From assembly GCA_900543475.1 (NCBI GenBank), contig UQRU01000013.1, forward strand, positions 1 to 31,922: a stretch of DNA of 31,922 nucleotides, read 5' to 3'. The stretch comes from an uncultured Eubacteriales bacterium. GTDB lineage: Bacteria; Bacillota; Clostridia; Christensenellales; CAG-138. The stretch's first letter is position 1. Every line of letters starts with the position of its first letter. A model generated the notes under the pieces. That model made no database searches and was not told the DNA's origin. It saw only the letters and a program-made list of their open reading frames with translations. Of this stretch, positions 1-7,262 are shown one piece after another. Position numbers and translations under genes: made by a program.

Positions 1-118
<118 letters not shown>

Positions 119-220
119 GCTTCGCGCCCCGCCGCCGCCCCCCTGGGAGCCCATGGCGACCAGGAAGGGAGGGACGGGCGCAGAAAAAGCAACGGCAAAA
201 AAGGGGGAAAGGCTAGAGCG

Positions 221-859
221 CTATAGCCCCCGGATGCGTACCTCCACCACCCGGCCGATGATCTGCACATCCCCGCCGGCAACAATGATGGGTTCATAGC
301 GGGTATTGGAGGGGATCAGGACCAGCTGGTTGTTCATCCATTTGACCTTGCGCAGGAGGACCTCGTCCTCCAGGCGGACTACGGCGATCTGCCCATTTTC
401 CACATGCTGCTGCATCCGGACCAACACCAGGGCCCCCTCGGGGATGCAAGCGCCTACCATACAATCCCCCTCAACTTCCATATAGAAGTAATCGCCCCCC
501 TGGACGTCTGCTGCGGGGACCGGCACGTATTCCGAAATGTTTTCGGCAGCCAACATAGGCAGCCCTGCGTGAACGCATCCAACCAGGGGCACGCCCACGG
601 CGTCGGATACAGGATGAAATCGAGGGGAAAGGGATGCCGTGGGCTTGAACTGCGGGGAAACCAGGACAGGCTCTTCCCGGCAAAGCATATAATCAGCGGT
701 AACGCCGAAGAAATCACACAGCACTACTAGGGTGTCTGGGGGAATGGCTACCCGGCCGGTCTCATATTTACAAATGGCTGCTTTTTGCACCCCCAGCAGC
801 CGGGCGATCTCCTCTTGGGTAAGGCCTTTTGCCCGGCGCAGCTCTTTCAAGCGGTTCAT
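221..859 (-). CDS. XRE-family repressor with S24/LexA-like C-terminal domain
   Basis: This is a 212-residue transcriptional repressor. Residues 1-60 form a Cro/CI-type helix-turn-helix, with the LTQEEIARLLGVQKAAICKYE pattern split over the two helices. Residues about 85-212 resemble the S24 fold of LexA and CI. In this family a Ser in a GDSM motif and a downstream Lys cut the protein during SOS. Here the motif reads GDCM (tgt codon, near residue 132), so the nucleophile is Cys. The Lys position, in LLRKVKW, seems to fall on Arg with a Lys beside it. Self-cleavage may therefore be altered or lost. The start has a good AGGAGG six bases upstream. The gene is divergent from a small membrane protein and has a TATC-N7-GATA operator inside its own promoter, so autoregulation is likely. 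It could be a LexA substitute or a stress-responsive repressor. No prophage genes are nearby. Confidence 0.85.
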   Translation of the reverse strand: MNRLKELRRAKGLTQEEIARLLGVQKAAICKYETGRVAIPPDTLVVLCDFFGVTADYMLCREEPVLVSPQFKPTASLSPRFHPVSDAVGVPLVGCVHAGLPMLAAENISEYVPVPAADVQGGDYFYMEVEGDCMVGACIPEGALVLVRMQQHVENGQIAVVRLEDEVLLRKVKWMNNQLVLIPSNTRYEPIIVAGGDVQIIGRVVEVRIRGL

Positions 860-884
860 AGGGCCTCCTGAAATGTTTTTTATT

Positions 885-913
885 ATTGTATCTCAATTGG
901 ATACAAATTGCAA
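885..913 (-). promoter_or_regulatory. SigA-type promoter of the XRE/S24 repressor gene
   Basis: Read on the minus strand, a TTGCAA -35 box (908-913) and a TACAAT -10 box (885-890) are separated by exactly 17 bases. The initiation point would lie about 20 bases before the repressor start codon. Operator O1 (889-903) fills the spacer and touches the -10 box, so the repressor should block its own transcription. Confidence 0.7.
889..903. promoter_or_regulatory. Operator O1, TATC-N7-GATA
   Basis: TATCTCAATTGGATA is an imperfect 15-base palindrome, and its outer arms extend to a TTGTATC/GATACAA pair at 886-906. The same half-sites and spacing recur at 939-953 and 1012-1026. This copy sits between the -35 and -10 boxes of the leftward promoter. 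Confidence 0.65.
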
Positions 914-931
914 GAAATTGAAAAAAGTTTC

Positions 932-960
932 TTGACAGTATCCTAATAGGATATTATAAT
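932..960 (+). promoter_or_regulatory. Consensus SigA promoter of the small membrane protein gene
   Basis: TTGACA (932-937) and TATAAT (955-960) are both perfect consensus boxes with a 17-base spacer. This is the strongest-looking housekeeping promoter in the window and would need tight repression. Operator O2 occupies the spacer almost completely. The transcript would begin near 967 and run into the gene that starts at 1042. Confidence 0.85.
939..953. promoter_or_regulatory. Operator O2, perfect palindrome TATCCTAATAGGATA
   Basis: This is a 15-base perfect inverted repeat, seven bases on each side of a central A, lying entirely within the spacer of the rightward promoter. It is the best copy of the TATC-N7-GATA operator set and should be the site at which the divergent repressor silences the 1042-1263 gene. 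Confidence 0.75.
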
Positions 961-1011
961 GAAGATAACAAAGGAATTGGAAACTTTTGCCAAGATTATT
1001 TGGAAACTTTG

Positions 1012-1026
1012 TATCCTGTTGCGATA
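1012..1026. promoter_or_regulatory. Operator O3, TATC-N7-GATA in the 5' leader
   Basis: TATCCTGTTGCGATA keeps the same half-sites and 15-base length as O1 and O2. It lies in the untranslated leader just ahead of the ribosome binding site at 1031, where bound repressor could act as a roadblock or take part in looping with O1 and O2. Confidence 0.5.
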
Positions 1027-1041
1027 TTATGGAGGGCCGCT

Positions 1042-1263
1042 ATGAATTATTTTGGCTTGTTTTTCTCCTTTATGATCCCGGGCATTATCCTGGGGATGCT
1101 GGCCGTGGGCTCCATCCGGGAGGCGGAGCAAGGCCGGCGGCGCAAGGCTGCGCGCCGTCGGCAGGGGAGCGGGCGGTCTGCCCAGTCTGTTGGCCGGCCG
1201 AAGCAAGCCCTGTATGTGGTAGACCTTTCCCGGCAAGAGCCGTCCCATTCCCGGGCAGCCTAA
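1042..1263 (+). CDS. Small single-span membrane protein under repressor control
   Basis: This encodes 73 residues. One hydrophobic helix covers about residues 3-22, followed by a strongly basic stretch (RRRKAARRR) and a polar tail, so the expected topology is N-terminus out and C-terminus in the cytoplasm. The start at 1042 was chosen over an in-frame ATG at 1000 because GGAGGG lies at 1031-1036. I do not recognise the family. The arrangement (S24-type repressor facing a small membrane protein behind a strong, operator-covered promoter) resembles lexA facing the SOS division inhibitor yneA in Bacillus. However, no LysM domain is visible here, so that is only an analogy. Toxin-like or stress-response roles are also possible. 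Confidence 0.65.
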   Translation: MNYFGLFFSFMIPGIILGMLAVGSIREAEQGRRRKAARRRQGSGRSAQSVGRPKQALYVVDLSRQEPSHSRAA

Positions 1264-1298
1264 ATTTGGGCAGGCCCCTGCTTTAATAGTTTCCTGAT

Positions 1299-1432
1299 AG
1301 GCTGTTGCCTATGGGGGATCGGTTCACAAAATCCATAGGCCGGTTTTTCCTATGCAGCCTTGCCTGCGGATGAACCCCTTTGTAAGATCCCTTCGTCTGA
1401 AGCCATGCACCCTGTTCCCATAGACCCGCCTT
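1299..1432 (+). ncRNA. Candidate structured RNA, possibly 6S-like
   Basis: This non-coding stretch has several nested complementary segments: AGGC 1299-1302 with GCCT 1428-1431, CTATGG 1309-1314 with CCATAG 1418-1423, GGGATC 1315-1320 with GATCCC 1386-1391, and GGTTCA 1321-1326 with TGAACC 1371-1376. Between them are a small CTTC/GAAG hairpin at 1391-1402 and an apical CATAGG/CCTATG hairpin at 1334-1354. A long rod with a one-sided bulge that holds a small hairpin recalls 6S RNA, and terminator-like hairpins follow directly. No convincing promoter of its own was found. It may instead be the structured 3' untranslated region of the preceding gene, and an alternative GCCTATGG/CCATAGGC stem (1307-1340) would act as that gene's terminator. 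Confidence 0.35.
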
Positions 1433-1433
1433 G

Positions 1434-1459
1434 GGGCGCCGAATATGTGCCCGGCGCCC
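1434..1459 (+). terminator. GC-rich hairpin with short downstream T run
   Basis: GGGCGCCG (1434-1441) pairs perfectly with CGGCGCCC (1452-1459) around a 10-base loop. A short T run follows at about 1464-1468. It is positioned to end the candidate RNA or the 1042-1263 transcript. Confidence 0.5.
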
Positions 1460-1475
1460 GCCCTTTTTCCCTTTC

Positions 1476-1504
1476 GCCCGTTTCCCACGACGGGCATTTT
1501 TTCT
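1476..1504 (+). terminator. Rho-independent terminator, plus strand
   Basis: GCCCGT (1476-1481) pairs with ACGGGC (1490-1495) and is followed by ATTTTTT. It ends rightward transcripts before the converging methyltransferase gene. Confidence 0.65.
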
Positions 1505-1537
1505 ATCTCATAGTCTGCGGTTCCAAGGGGATGGCTC

Positions 1538-2266
1538 CTAAGGCTTCGCCGCTTTGACCAGCAACATCATGGGGCGGCGCATTTCGTCCGCCATGTCGGG
1601 ATCGTCTAGCCACGCCGCAGGCGGCATAACTTCCTCCACCGCCTGGAGCACAAACCCACCCGCCAGCAGGCCGTTCAATACCTGCGTGAGGGTATGGTGT
1701 TGTTTGACCACCTGGCAGCCCAGGAACCGGGTTTCCCGGGGGCCGGGGTAAAAATAGTTGTCCACAGGCCAATGCAGCCGTTGCCCTGCCTGGTTCTGGA
1801 CCCAATCCTGATTTACGCCGGCCGTAAATACCGGATGCTCTATGTTGAATAGAAAGCAGCCGCCTTGCTTCAAGGTGGAATATACCCGACCGTAGATCCA
1901 GTCTAAATCCGCTATATAGTGCAAAACAAGGTTGGAAAGCACTAGATCGAAGGCGGCCGAGGGATAAGCATAGTCCTCCAGCCCGCACACCGTATACTGG
2001 ATATTCGGATGTGGGTTTTGCCGTCGGGCTTCAGAGAGCATCTTCTCGCTGGCGTCTATGCCCACCACAGTGGCTGCGCCCATCTGTACGGCGTATTGGC
2101 AATGCCAGCCATAGCCGCACCCAAGATCCAGCACCGCTTTCCCCGCCACTTGGGGAAATAGCGGCCGCAGTTGTCCCCATTCCCCGGCGGCAGCAAGGCC
2201 CGCCCTGCTCCGGGGCATATGGGCATAGGCTTGGAAAAAACCTTCATCATCATAGGTGTGTTGCAT
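1538..2266 (-). CDS. Class I SAM-dependent methyltransferase
   Basis: This is a 242-residue protein with a Rossmann methyltransferase fold. Motif I is VLDLGCGYGWHCQYA (about residues 45-60), the acidic end of strand 2 is in VVGIDASEKML, and motif IV/post-I sequence is FDLVLSNLVLHYI. It has the layout of the UbiE/BioC-like Methyltransf_11 group, for which the substrate cannot be read from sequence. An upstream in-frame ATG at 2386 would add 40 residues. The start at 2266 is preferred because AAAGGAGCG stands just ahead of it and conserved-looking sequence begins there (MQHTYDDEGFFQAYA). It is monocistronic and converges on the terminators at 1434-1504. Confidence 0.85.
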   Translation of the reverse strand: MQHTYDDEGFFQAYAHMPRSRAGLAAAGEWGQLRPLFPQVAGKAVLDLGCGYGWHCQYAVQMGAATVVGIDASEKMLSEARRQNPHPNIQYTVCGLEDYAYPSAAFDLVLSNLVLHYIADLDWIYGRVYSTLKQGGCFLFNIEHPVFTAGVNQDWVQNQAGQRLHWPVDNYFYPGPRETRFLGCQVVKQHHTLTQVLNGLLAGGFVLQAVEEVMPPAAWLDDPDMADEMRRPMMLLVKAAKP

Positions 2267-2609
2267 ACCTGTACGCTCCTTTCCAGATCCATACCCCTTG
2301 CACTTGTGGCAAAAGCGTTGCCTTATATCGGGACTTTGCACACCCGCGCCGCTGGGGATTACAGCGTAGCGGAACAGGAAAGCCACCGAGGGCTATCGCC
2401 CACGGCTTCGCCCTATCCACATCTTCATAGCCGGCAGCAGACGGCCTGCATCGGGGCCTTTTCCCAAGGCCCCATGACGCTGCTGTCAAGCCCCATGGGG
2501 CATTATTATTAAAACATACTTGCAGCTGAGACGCAAGGCGCTCTGGGCTTAGACGGGAACGGGGCGGGCTTGTACATAATTTATTCATAGATCCAAGGCG
2601 CCCTTCCGC
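2267..2609. other. Intergenic region between divergent genes
   Basis: About 340 bases separate the methyltransferase start from the next promoter. It holds two GC-rich palindromes, GGGGCCTT/AAGGCCCC at 2453-2473 and GCCCCATGGGGC near 2489-2500, the latter followed by an AT-rich stretch. Neither has a proper T run on either strand. No gene could be supported. Confidence 0.5.
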
Positions 2610-2638
2610 TTGTGTCCAGGCCATAAGTAGGGTATAAT
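2610..2638 (+). promoter_or_regulatory. SigA-type promoter upstream of the PQQ-repeat gene
   Basis: TTGTGT (2610-2615), a 17-base spacer and a consensus TATAAT (2633-2638) lie 35 bases before the start codon at 2674. The leader carries AAGAGGT at 2661-2667 as the ribosome binding site. Confidence 0.65.
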
Positions 2639-2673
2639 TTAACAGGTACTTTATTGAAAAAAGAGGTAGAATT

Positions 2674-4515
2674 ATGGGTTCTCAGCTAGGAAAGAGACGG
2701 CGGCGCCGCCGCCGTAGGGTACGGGTCAATGTAGGAAGGCTGCTATTGATCCTCGTACTGCTGGCAGCGGTCATATTCTTATCGGTGCTTTTGGTGAAGA
2801 GCTGCGCAGCGGATAAGACGGAAGAAGAAAAGGAGTCCTCCGGTTTTATCAGCAGCCTGTTCGGCAAGGAAACGCCTACTCCATCCCCATTGGCCACCGT
2901 GGCGCCTACGCCAACGCCGGTGCCTACCTTTAGCCCTAGCGCTGTCGCCGGCACGATGCCTTCCGACTTTGGCCTGGAAGAGGCGATCGAGGATAATGGA
3001 ACGGTCGTGGACGCCTATACCAGAGCGGAGCCCATTGATTTCCTAGAAGGGGACAAATATACGGAACTGGAGGGCGTCATCACATTCCGGGGCAACAACT
3101 TCCGGGATAGCGCCGCTTATGGCACCGTCACCTGGACGGGGCAGGCTGCGGAGCCCTGGACCTTTTCGGTGGGCAGCATGGCGAAAAAATCCGGCAGCGG
3201 TTCCTGGACCGGCTGCGGTTGGACGGGCCAGCCGTTGATCGTAAAATGGCCGGAAGAGACCAAACGGATCATGAATCTATATGATAGCGCCAAGAACGAT
3301 CCGGAACTGGTGGAGGTCATCTATGCCACCATGGACGGGCATATCTATTTCTTGGATCTATATACCGGCGAAAAAACCCGGGACCCCATCAATGTAGGCT
3401 ATCCCTTTAAGGGGGCCGGCGCGTTGGACCCCCGAGGATATCCCCTGATGTATGTGGGTAGCGGCGACGATAGCACCGCCGGGGATAGCCGCGCCTTTAT
3501 CATAAACCTGATCGATGGGACCATCCTATATGAGTTTGGCGTGGAGGATGGTTTTGCCCTTCGGGATCTAAGCTATTTCGATAGCTCGGCCTTGGTGGAT
3601 GCGGAGACGGATACCCTCATATATCCTGGCGAATCGGGCATCCTGTATACCATTAAGCTGAACACCCAATATGATCCCAACGCCGGCACCATCTCCATCA
3701 ACCCGCAAACGGTAAAATGGCGCTATAAAGGCGCGAGGAGCTTGTCTACGGATACGGTGGATGGTTCCCAGGGCTGGTGGCTGGGCATTGAGGATAGCGC
3801 TATTATCTGGCGGGAGCACGCGATCTTTACGGATAATGGCGGCCATATGATCTGCTTGAATCTGAATACCATGAAGGCCGTTTGGGTGCAGGATACCCTG
3901 GATGATACCAACTGCACGCCGGTGCTGTCCTTGGAGGGGCCGGATAACCATCCTTATGTATACACCTCCACTTCCTTCCATCCCAATTGGCGGGCCAGTG
4001 AAAACAGTACCGCGCCTATCCCCATCTGGAAGATCGATGCGGTGACCGGCCAGATCGTGGCCCAGAACGATACCTATCACTGCCAGACCATCGCCACGCC
4101 CAACCAGGTCTCCGGCGGCGTACAAGGCACATTGGCCATTGGCGAAAAGGATCTGGAAGGGTTGATTTTCGTACCGGTGGCCATGACGGAGGGGACCCGG
4201 GGCAAGCTGGTGGCACTGAATACCTCGGATCTGTCCGTCAAGTGGGAATGCGACTTCGCAGGCTATCCCTGGTCCTCGCCGGTGGCGGTATACGACGATA
4301 GCGGAAAAGGTTATTTGGTCCAGTGCAACAAGACCGGCTATATTCACCTGATCGACGGCCAAACCGGCGAGATCATCAGCGAAATGAGCCTGGGCAGCAA
4401 CGTGGAAGCTTCTCCCGCCGTGTATAACAACATGGTGGTGGTGGGCACCCGGGGCGGCCTGATCTATGGCATGGATCTGAATTACCTGAAAAATTACCAA
4501 CAGCCGGCGGCATAA
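2674..4515 (+). CDS. Membrane-anchored PQQ-like beta-propeller protein
   Basis: This 613-residue protein starts with a run of Arg (residues 8-15), then one transmembrane helix (about 21-43), so it is a signal-anchored protein with its bulk outside. A Pro/Thr/Ser-rich linker follows (about 70-95). The remainder reads as repeated beta-propeller blades of the PQQ/BamB-like type, with blade motifs such as VYIYFLDLYTGEK-like and YIHLIDGQTGEII strands near residues 220 and 605. Such propellers in Gram-positives usually serve as surface binding or scaffolding domains, and no quinone enzyme activity can be inferred. The stop is 18 bases ahead of hflX, so the two may be cotranscribed. Confidence 0.75.
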   Translation: MGSQLGKRRRRRRRRVRVNVGRLLLILVLLAAVIFLSVLLVKSCAADKTEEEKESSGFISSLFGKETPTPSPLATVAPTPTPVPTFSPSAVAGTMPSDFGLEEAIEDNGTVVDAYTRAEPIDFLEGDKYTELEGVITFRGNNFRDSAAYGTVTWTGQAAEPWTFSVGSMAKKSGSGSWTGCGWTGQPLIVKWPEETKRIMNLYDSAKNDPELVEVIYATMDGHIYFLDLYTGEKTRDPINVGYPFKGAGALDPRGYPLMYVGSGDDSTAGDSRAFIINLIDGTILYEFGVEDGFALRDLSYFDSSALVDAETDTLIYPGESGILYTIKLNTQYDPNAGTISINPQTVKWRYKGARSLSTDTVDGSQGWWLGIEDSAIIWREHAIFTDNGGHMICLNLNTMKAVWVQDTLDDTNCTPVLSLEGPDNHPYVYTSTSFHPNWRASENSTAPIPIWKIDAVTGQIVAQNDTYHCQTIATPNQVSGGVQGTLAIGEKDLEGLIFVPVAMTEGTRGKLVALNTSDLSVKWECDFAGYPWSSPVAVYDDSGKGYLVQCNKTGYIHLIDGQTGEIISEMSLGSNVEASPAVYNNMVVVGTRGGLIYGMDLNYLKNYQQPAA

Positions 4516-4533
4516 GCCGGAGACAGGAAGCAT

Positions 4534-6315
4534 ATGACCCAACAGATCAACGGCAATACAGAAGGCATCCGAAACAGCCTCTTGGAGCAGATCCGGGATC
4601 TGTATCAGCTGCGCATGGAGGCGGACACGTTCGCCTCCTTTACGTTGTTGTCCGCCATGGCCGGTTTTACCGGGCAAATTGGCCGGGAGATCTCCGTGTA
4701 CCTATCCCGGGATGGCCGGGTGGTGGATATTTCCATCGGGGATAGCGGCAAGGTATCCATGCCCAATGTGCGGCTGGTGCGCAACGAGGACCGGCTGTGC
4801 GGGGTGCGGTGTATCCATACCCATCCCAATGGGGATGGGCGGTTATCCAGCGTGGATGCAGGGACCCTCCGCTCCATGCGGCTGGACGCCATGGCAGCCC
4901 TGGGAGTGGGGCCGGAGGGCCAGCCCACCAATTTTTATGCGGGCTATCTGGGGGACATGGACGAGGCGGGGAGCCGGGATGTGCTCCTATACGGCCCCCT
5001 TAGGCCCTACAAGCTGCCCCAGAAGGCCCTGATGCGGGAGATCTATCTGGCGGACGACCGGTTCAAAAGCAGCACAAAAGCCGTGGAGGAAGCCCGGCCG
5101 GAGCGAGCCATTTTGGTGGGCTTGGAAAGCGACGCCCCCTACGATACCCTTGCGGAGCTGGGAGAGCTGGCGGCCACGGCAGGGGCCCTGGTGGTGGGCC
5201 GGGCCACCCAGCGCAAGCGGGACATCGACAACGCCACCTACATCGGCAGCGGCAAGGCGGAGGAACTCTCCTTGACGGCCAGCGCCTTGGAAGCGGATCT
5301 GCTGATTTTCGACGACGAATTGAGCCCGGTCCAGACCCGGAACCTGGAGACCATTACCGGGGTGCGGGTCATCGACCGCACGGCGCTTATTTTGGATATT
5401 TTCGCCCGGCACGCCCAGAGCCGGGAAGGCAAGCTCCAGGTGGAGCTTGCCCAATTGAAATACGAGCTGCCCCGGATCTTCGGCCAGGGTAAAGATTTGT
5501 CCCGGCAGGGATCGGGCACCATTGCCCGGGGGCCCGGCGAAACCAAGCTGGAAAGCGACAAGCGACGGATCCGGCGAAGGATCTATGAGCTGGGGGAAGA
5601 ACTCAAGACGGTGGAAAAGCAGCGGGGCCTCCGGCGGGAGCGGCGGCAAAAGGAAGCCGTGGCGCGGATCGCCCTGGTGGGGTATACCAACGCGGGGAAG
5701 AGCACCCTGCTCAACGCCTTGACTGGGGCGGGAGTGCTGGCGGAGGATAAGCTGTTCGCCACCCTGGACCCGGTGGTGCGCCAGGTGGCGCTGCCCAACG
5801 GCAGCCAGGCCCTGCTCAGCGATACGGTGGGCTTTATCAACAAGCTGCCCCACGAGCTGGTAACGGCCTTCCATTCCACCCTGGAGGAGGTGCGCCAGGC
5901 GGATTTGATCCTGCACGTGGTGGATGTTTCCGCCGGCTACTATCCCAGCCAGATGCAGGTGGTGGAGGAGGTTCTGGCAAGCCTGGGGGCGGGGGATATC
6001 CCCTGCATCCGGGTGTACAACAAGGCGGATCAGGCGGAAGGCCCCCTGCCCCAGGATGGGGTGGCCATCAGCGCCCTGCAGGGCACGGGGCTGGAAGCCC
6101 TGCTCCAAGCGGTGGAACAGGCCCTAAGCGCCCGCTACAAGGAGATCTCCCTGGTGATCCCCTATGATAAATACGAGGCCATGGCCCTATTGAAACGGGA
6201 GGGCCGCATCCTGGAGGAGACCCACGAAGGGGCGGGCACCCTTGTGCGGGCCCAGGTGGAGGAAAGCCTGTTGTGGCGGCTTAAACGGATCTTGGGACAG
6301 GGGGAGACGCAATGA
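4534..6315 (+). CDS. hflX: GTPase HflX with N-terminal JAMM/RadC-like domain
   Basis: This 593-residue protein is a ribosome-associated GTPase that splits or rescues stalled ribosomes. From about residue 190 it is a normal HflX: N-terminal HflX domain, a glycine-rich GPGETKLE linker, a basic coiled coil near 340-370, then the G domain with G1 GYTNAGKST (about 383-391), G3 DTVGF (about 430) and G4 NKAD (about 495). The first ~180 residues are extra. They contain HTHPNGDGRLSSVD (His95, His97, Ser105, Asp108), which lines up residue for residue with the RadC/JAMM metal-binding pattern HxHPxGDxxxSxxD. The start at 4534 follows a weak AGGAAG. It overlaps the next gene by ATGA. The extension may be a lineage trait of Clostridial HflX rather than a new fusion. 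Confidence 0.92.
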   Translation: MTQQINGNTEGIRNSLLEQIRDLYQLRMEADTFASFTLLSAMAGFTGQIGREISVYLSRDGRVVDISIGDSGKVSMPNVRLVRNEDRLCGVRCIHTHPNGDGRLSSVDAGTLRSMRLDAMAALGVGPEGQPTNFYAGYLGDMDEAGSRDVLLYGPLRPYKLPQKALMREIYLADDRFKSSTKAVEEARPERAILVGLESDAPYDTLAELGELAATAGALVVGRATQRKRDIDNATYIGSGKAEELSLTASALEADLLIFDDELSPVQTRNLETITGVRVIDRTALILDIFARHAQSREGKLQVELAQLKYELPRIFGQGKDLSRQGSGTIARGPGETKLESDKRRIRRRIYELGEELKTVEKQRGLRRERRQKEAVARIALVGYTNAGKSTLLNALTGAGVLAEDKLFATLDPVVRQVALPNGSQALLSDTVGFINKLPHELVTAFHSTLEEVRQADLILHVVDVSAGYYPSQMQVVEEVLASLGAGDIPCIRVYNKADQAEGPLPQDGVAISALQGTGLEALLQAVEQALSARYKEISLVIPYDKYEAMALLKREGRILEETHEGAGTLVRAQVEESLLWRLKRILGQGETQ

Positions 6316-6989
6316 AAAAAACCAGGGTGATCGCCATCGAGGGCATCGATGGCAGCGGAAAAAGCGTACAGTTCCAGCTTCTGGCCCAGGCCTGCAAGGA
6401 CCGGGGCCTCAGGGTGGAGCAGCGGGAATACCCGGTTTACCATAGCTACTTTGGCGGGGCGGTGGGCCAGCTCCTGTCCGGCCAGGCGGGGGTGCAGGCG
6501 GATCAGGTGGATGGAAAATCCATGGCCCTGTGGTTTGCCCTGGACCGGTGGGAGGATCTGCAAACTTACCGGGACGGCCAGGCAGACGTGCTGCTGATCA
6601 ACCGGTATGTGCTCAGCAACGGGGTATACCAGTCCATCCGGGAGATCGATTTGGGCAAGCCGGACCTGGTGGATTGGGTGTTCGATCTGGAATATAACCA
6701 TTTCGGTTTGCCCAGGGCGGACGTATTCGTATTTTACGACGTGGAGCCGGCCCAGGCCGGGGAAAACGTATTGAAAAAAGGCCACCGGGACTACCTGGGC
6801 AACGAGTGCCGGGACGTATACGAGGCGTCCGGCGGCATCCAGCGCCGGGCCAGGGAGAAATATCTGGAGGCCGCCGCCCGGCGGACGGATATCCTGGTGA
6901 TCCAGTGTATGCAAGGGGGCTGCTTCCGCACCCCGGCGGACATTTCCCGGGAAACCCTGGAAGCCTTGCGCAGCCGGGGGATCTTGTAG
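6312..6989 (+). CDS. Thymidylate kinase-like nucleoside monophosphate kinase
   Basis: This 225-residue P-loop kinase has the Walker A EGIDGSGKS near residues 10-18, followed by a helix beginning VQFQLL where dTMP kinases have TTQ. The region LLINRYVLSNGVYQ matches the family's DRY motif region, but the Asp is Asn. FALDRWEDL corresponds to the FAADR segment. A lid-like Arg-rich region near 175-190 (QRRAREKY) is present. The family converts dTMP to dTDP. The altered DRY motif and divergent lid mean the substrate could differ, so no gene symbol is given. Its start overlaps the hflX stop by four bases, indicating translational coupling. Confidence 0.75.
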   Translation: MKKTRVIAIEGIDGSGKSVQFQLLAQACKDRGLRVEQREYPVYHSYFGGAVGQLLSGQAGVQADQVDGKSMALWFALDRWEDLQTYRDGQADVLLINRYVLSNGVYQSIREIDLGKPDLVDWVFDLEYNHFGLPRADVFVFYDVEPAQAGENVLKKGHRDYLGNECRDVYEASGGIQRRAREKYLEAAARRTDILVIQCMQGGCFRTPADISRETLEALRSRGIL

Positions 6990-7073
6990 AAATTCCCATG
7001 GGCCTATGCCCTTGCTTTGGGACAAACTAATCCCATACATTTGCGCCCCATGGGGCGGGAAGGAGGCAAGGGC

Positions 7074-7235
7074 ATGATGAAAGCGCTACCGTTTATGGTG
7101 GGTGTGGTGGCCGGGGCCGCCGCAGGGTATATGGCGGTGACCGCCATGTATCCGGACGTTGCCCGGCGTATGCTGCGGGATTCCAGCCGGGCCATGCGCA
7201 GCGGCAAACGGATGGTCAGCAACATGTTCCGCTAA
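7074..7235 (+). CDS. Small YtxH-like membrane protein
   Basis: This encodes 53 residues. The first ~25 are a glycine/alanine-rich hydrophobic helix (GVVAGAAAGYMAV), and the rest is basic and amphipathic, ending SNMFR. This is the pattern of YtxH-type small proteins, whose function is unknown. The start at 7074 was chosen because a perfect AGGAGG lies at 7061-7066. An upstream in-frame ATG at 7017 lacks such a site. A Rho-independent terminator follows at 7263-7288. Confidence 0.7.
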   Translation: MMKALPFMVGVVAGAAAGYMAVTAMYPDVARRMLRDSSRAMRSGKRMVSNMFR

Positions 7236-7262
7236 GGGGCATCCCGGCGGGTCCATCCATGG

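Noticed and set aside
221..1263. Prophage immunity region
   Set aside because: The repressor and divergent gene look phage-like, but no integrase, replication or structural genes and no att-like repeats are nearby; the neighbours are chromosomal.
2267..2386. CHKCKGYGSG, a DnaJ-like zinc pattern in the upstream extension of the methyltransferase
   Set aside because: It lies before the well-placed ribosome site at the 2266 start, so it is most likely untranslated leader, and a single motif has no partner.
3568..4677. A 369-codon antisense frame across the PQQ-repeat gene and hflX start
   Set aside because: It crosses two well-supported genes and shows no domain or ribosome site.
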